Below, piece by piece: positions 6,457 to 8,585 of a DNA stretch of 8,585 nt. The DNA comes from an uncultured Bacilli bacterium (GTDB taxonomy: Bacteria > Bacillota_I > Bacilli_A > RFN20 > CAG-826). The stretch is taken from contig CAKPAV010000059.1 of assembly GCA_934133115.1 (NCBI GenBank), positions 1-8,585 of the forward strand, given 5' to 3'. The notes beneath the pieces were generated by a model that made no database searches, was not told where the DNA came from, and saw only the letters and a program-made list of their open reading frames with translations. Positions within the stretch are counted from its first letter, which is position 1, and each line of letters opens with the position of its first letter. The translations under genes were made by a program, and so were the position numbers.

Positions 6457-6481
6457 TAATAACGAGAATGGAGGAAAATTT

Positions 6482-7033
6482 ATGAAGAAATTTTTCAAAG
6501 AATTTAAAACTTTTATAACTCGTGGCAATGTCTTAGATATGGCTGTTGGTGTTATCGTTGGTGGCGCTTTTACCGCAATTGTAAATGCATTAAGCAACAA
6601 CATCTTAAAGCCAGTCATTAACTGGGTCTTAGCATTGATATTCGGTCAAGACTCATTAAGTAACATCTACACCTACTTAAAGAAAGTGTATATAAAAGAT
6701 GCTCTTGGTCATACAACTACTGAAATCGATCTTACTCAATCTATTTATATTGACTGGGGATCATTCATTAATGCCATTATCAACTTCATTATTATCGCAT
6801 TTGTCTTATTCTGCATTGTAAAAGCAATCAATAAAGTACAAGAACAAACTAATGAAGCTAAACAAAAACTTAAAGACAAGTACAAAAAAGAAGAACCTGC
6901 CACTAAAGAAGTTAAAGAAGAACCTGTAGTAGTTGAAGAACCTGCTCCTGCTCCAGCACCTGTCGTGGATGAAAACGTTGAATTATTAAAAGAAATTCGT
7001 GATTTATTAAAAGAAAACGCAAGTTCTAAATAA
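6482..7033 (+). CDS. mscL: Large-conductance mechanosensitive channel MscL
   Basis: MscL is a homopentameric inner-membrane pore that opens under membrane tension to release solutes during hypo-osmotic shock. The N-terminal amphipathic helix and first transmembrane helix are typical: FKEFKTFITRGNVLDMAVG, then VIVGGAFTAIVNALSNNILKP (about 24-44). After a periplasmic loop of roughly 45 residues comes TM2 (about 93-116) and the cytoplasmic KAINKVQE. At 183 residues it exceeds the usual 130-150. The excess is a Lys/Glu then Pro/Ala/Val-rich linker (about 128-162, with a PAPAPAP run) before the final helix ENVELLKEIRDLLKE (164-178), which matches the C-terminal bundle of the family. It is monocistronic, with its own promoter and terminator. 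Identification is firm. Confidence 0.96.
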   Translation: MKKFFKEFKTFITRGNVLDMAVGVIVGGAFTAIVNALSNNILKPVINWVLALIFGQDSLSNIYTYLKKVYIKDALGHTTTEIDLTQSIYIDWGSFINAIINFIIIAFVLFCIVKAINKVQEQTNEAKQKLKDKYKKEEPATKEVKEEPVVVEEPAPAPAPVVDENVELLKEIRDLLKENASSK

Positions 7034-7043
7034 TCTTTAAATT

Positions 7044-7069
7044 AAGCACTTATTCGTAAGTGCTTTTTT
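7044..7069 (+). terminator. Intrinsic terminator of mscL
   Basis: A 9-bp perfect stem AAGCACTTA/TAAGTGCTT (7044-7052 and 7057-7065) closes a TTCG tetraloop. Its 3' arm runs into six T residues (7064-7069). It starts 10 nt after the mscL stop. Confidence 0.92.
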
Positions 7070-7105
7070 GTTACTCTTCTTCATAAACTTTAATTAGGTA
7101 ATATT

Positions 7106-7378
7106 ATGAATGAAGAGCAAATAGAACAACTCCAAAAATTTGTCAAATATTTATTAAACCTTACTCCTAATGAAATGGCTCTTTTAGGGTCTGCGATTGC
7201 AATATTATTATCACAACCTCTTACTCCAACTCAACAAAATGTATTTGGAAACTTACTTGAATTAGTGGGACAAATAATGCTTGCGATGGGTGCACAAGGT
7301 CAGTATATAAATAGTTTAAAATCTAATCCCGATACCTCAAAAATCATCAATAATTGTTATCCTAGAAAAGAAAATTAA
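7106..7378 (+). CDS. Small conserved-looking protein of unknown function (90 aa)
   Basis: A 90-residue, probably soluble, mostly helical protein. It begins with an amphipathic stretch (EEQIEQLQKFVKYLLN) and continues with LTPNEMALLGSAIAILLSQ, then LTPTQQNVFGNLLELVGQIMLA, ending in a polar tail. The two LTP(N/T) turns look like helix caps starting two similar helices, so it may be a small helical bundle. The central segments are reminiscent of short uncharacterised proteins common in Firmicutes, but I cannot name a family. The Shine-Dalgarno is weak (TAGGT, 6 nt before ATG). No clear promoter lies between it and the mscL terminator, so it may depend on read-through. Its stop overlaps the stop of the convergent ATPase gene by 4 bp. 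Confidence 0.7.
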   Translation: MNEEQIEQLQKFVKYLLNLTPNEMALLGSAIAILLSQPLTPTQQNVFGNLLELVGQIMLAMGAQGQYINSLKSNPDTSKIINNCYPRKEN

Positions 7379-8585
7379 TGTTTTTTAATTAATAATTCAT
7401 GCATTACTAAAGGAATCGAACTAACGGTAATTAAGAATATCCATTCCCAAATACCTAGCTTTGTTGTATGAAACGTATTATTTAAGAATGGAATATTTAT
7501 TACTAAAAATTGCAATAATATTCCTAATGAAAATGCTACAAAAAGAACATAATTTTTCTTTTTTAGTATTCTTATAAAGCCTCTATTAGAATCAGACATT
7601 CCAATCATATGGAATAGTTGTGACATTGCTAATGTTACAAAAGCAAATGATCTAGATTTTAATAATATTTCTTTATTGTTTGTTAATAACGAATAGACAT
7701 TTTCGCCCAAATTATTCCACCCATAATTTGATATAGCATTCGTAATTGGATTAATAAGAAAACTAATTAAAGTTAATAATGTAATTAAAAATCCATATCC
7801 AAATAAAATTTTATATCCTCCTTTAGCAAATAACGATTCATTCTTTTTTCGTGGTAATTCATTCATTATCTCATCACTACTTTTATCGACGCCCAAAGCA
7901 ATTGCAGGTAAAGAATCAGTAATTAAATTAATCCATAATATATGAACTGGTACAAGCGGCATAGGTAAATTTAACAATACACCTAAAAGCATGGCTAATA
8001 CTTCCGCAAAATTACTAGATAATAAAAACAATGTGGTTTTCTTTATATTTTCATATATTCCTCGACCTTCTTTAACTGATGTAGCAATTGAAGAATAATT
8101 ATCATCTAGCAAAATCATATCCGAAGCACTTTTGGCTACATCGGTTCCTTTCCTTCCCATAGCAATTCCAACATCTGCTTTTCTTAAAGAAGGTGCATCA
8201 TTAACACCATCTCCCGTCATTGCCACAAGATTATCTTCTTTTTGAAAAGAGGCGACAATATCAATCTTGTTTTTAGGAGAAACACGTGCAAAAACAGTCT
8301 TTTTTTGAATTATTTCTTTTTTTTGATAATATTTTAATTGTTCAAATTCTTTTCCTTCAATACAATCTTCTTTACTACTTGCTATACCAAGTCTTTTACC
8401 AATAGCAAAGGCAGTATCAAGGCTATCTCCAGTTACCATAATTGTTTTAATACCGGCTTTTTTTAATTGATCCACGGCTTCTTTGGTTCCTTTTTTAGGA
8501 GGATCAATCATTCCAACAAATCCTAAAAAAGTCATACTATCTTCATCTATTTTGTCACAATTTTTATAAGCAAAAGCAATAACTC
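7375..8585 (-). CDS. P-type Ca2+-transporting ATPase (SERCA/PMR1-like), C-terminal half, 5' end outside window
   Basis: The reading frame is open to the right edge (VIAFAYK is encoded before the first in-window ATG at 8535), so that ATG is internal. About 402 residues are visible of an expected 850-900. Present are the end of the nucleotide/phosphorylation domain with MVTGD (8425-8439), the hinge motif TGDGVNDAP (from 8217 leftward), then six C-terminal membrane helices. Helix M5 has SSNFAEV (Asn and Glu at 8002-8013) and M6 has NLITDSLPAIALG (Asn and Asp within 7915-7929), the Ca2+ ligands of P2A pumps. The pump should export Ca2+ using ATP. The DKTGT phosphorylation site and M1-M4 lie outside. 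A magnesium or manganese substrate is less likely given NLITD. It overlaps the 90-residue gene tail to tail by 4 bp. Confidence 0.93.
   Translation of the reverse strand, partial: VIAFAYKNCDKIDEDSMTFLGFVGMIDPPKKGTKEAVDQLKKAGIKTIMVTGDSLDTAFAIGKRLGIASSKEDCIEGKEFEQLKYYQKKEIIQKKTVFARVSPKNKIDIVASFQKEDNLVAMTGDGVNDAPSLRKADVGIAMGRKGTDVAKSASDMILLDDNYSSIATSVKEGRGIYENIKKTTLFLLSSNFAEVLAMLLGVLLNLPMPLVPVHILWINLITDSLPAIALGVDKSSDEIMNELPRKKNESLFAKGGYKILFGYGFLITLLTLISFLINPITNAISNYGWNNLGENVYSLLTNNKEILLKSRSFAFVTLAMSQLFHMIGMSDSNRGFIRILKKKNYVLFVAFSLGILLQFLVINIPFLNNTFHTTKLGIWEWIFLITVSSIPLVMHELLIKKH

Noticed and set aside
6273..6481. Riboswitch or RNA gene in the xre-mscL gap
   Set aside because: The gap is very AT-rich, shows no paired conserved motifs apart from the 22-bp dyad, and is accounted for by two divergent promoters and their operators.
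6427..6618. 63-codon minus-strand frame opposite the mscL start
   Set aside because: It overlaps the conserved N-terminal region of mscL and has no independent support.

Overview
The window looks like a chromosomal segment of an AT-rich anaerobic bacterium, most likely a low-GC member of the Bacillota (Bacilli, Erysipelotrichia or Mollicutes-related gut lineages). This rests on the strong AT bias, AAGGAGG-type ribosome binding sites, simple TTTACA/TAAAAT-type promoters, hairpin-plus-T-tract terminators and the oxygen-sensitive iron-sulfur flavoprotein. TGG encodes Trp throughout and one gene (5694-6272) appears to end in TGA, which argues for the standard bacterial code rather than the Mycoplasma code. 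The lineage is an inference; there is no rRNA or other phylogenetic marker here.

Left part (1-4195), nickel and electron-transfer block: hypB (minus strand) is divergent from a two-gene operon made of a 970-residue Fe-S/FAD oxidoreductase and hypA, the last two joined by a TAATG overlap. HypA and HypB normally pass nickel to [NiFe]-hydrogenase. Here they bracket a GltD/NfnB-type flavoprotein that carries several extra Fe-S sites, and no hydrogenase structural gene or hypCDEF gene is visible. The 182-bp divergent gap holds the promoters. A bidirectional terminator at 4163-4193 ends the block.

Middle part (4210-6373), minus-strand membrane cassette: in transcription order it encodes an XRE-type DNA-binding protein with two C-terminal membrane helices, an 84-88-residue two-helix membrane protein, a 44-residue single-helix protein that starts at GTG, and a PstS-like solute-binding protein anchored by an uncleaved N-terminal helix. 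The last three genes are tightly packed: a stop codon overlaps a Shine-Dalgarno sequence, then a TAATG junction. There are no transporter permease or ATPase genes. A perfect AAAGTGA-N8-TCACTTT inverted repeat lies upstream of the regulator and could be its operator. I recognise no described system with this layout, and it is the best candidate for something new.

Right part (6428-8585): mscL, a large-conductance mechanosensitive channel with an unusually long acidic/Pro-Ala cytoplasmic linker, has its own promoter and terminator. It is followed by a small soluble protein of unknown function. That gene overlaps tail to tail, by 4 bp, with a P-type Ca2+-ATPase-like gene on the minus strand, whose 5' half lies beyond the right edge.

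No tRNA, rRNA, insertion sequence, CRISPR array or phage gene was seen. No gene-free stretch exceeds about 210 bp.
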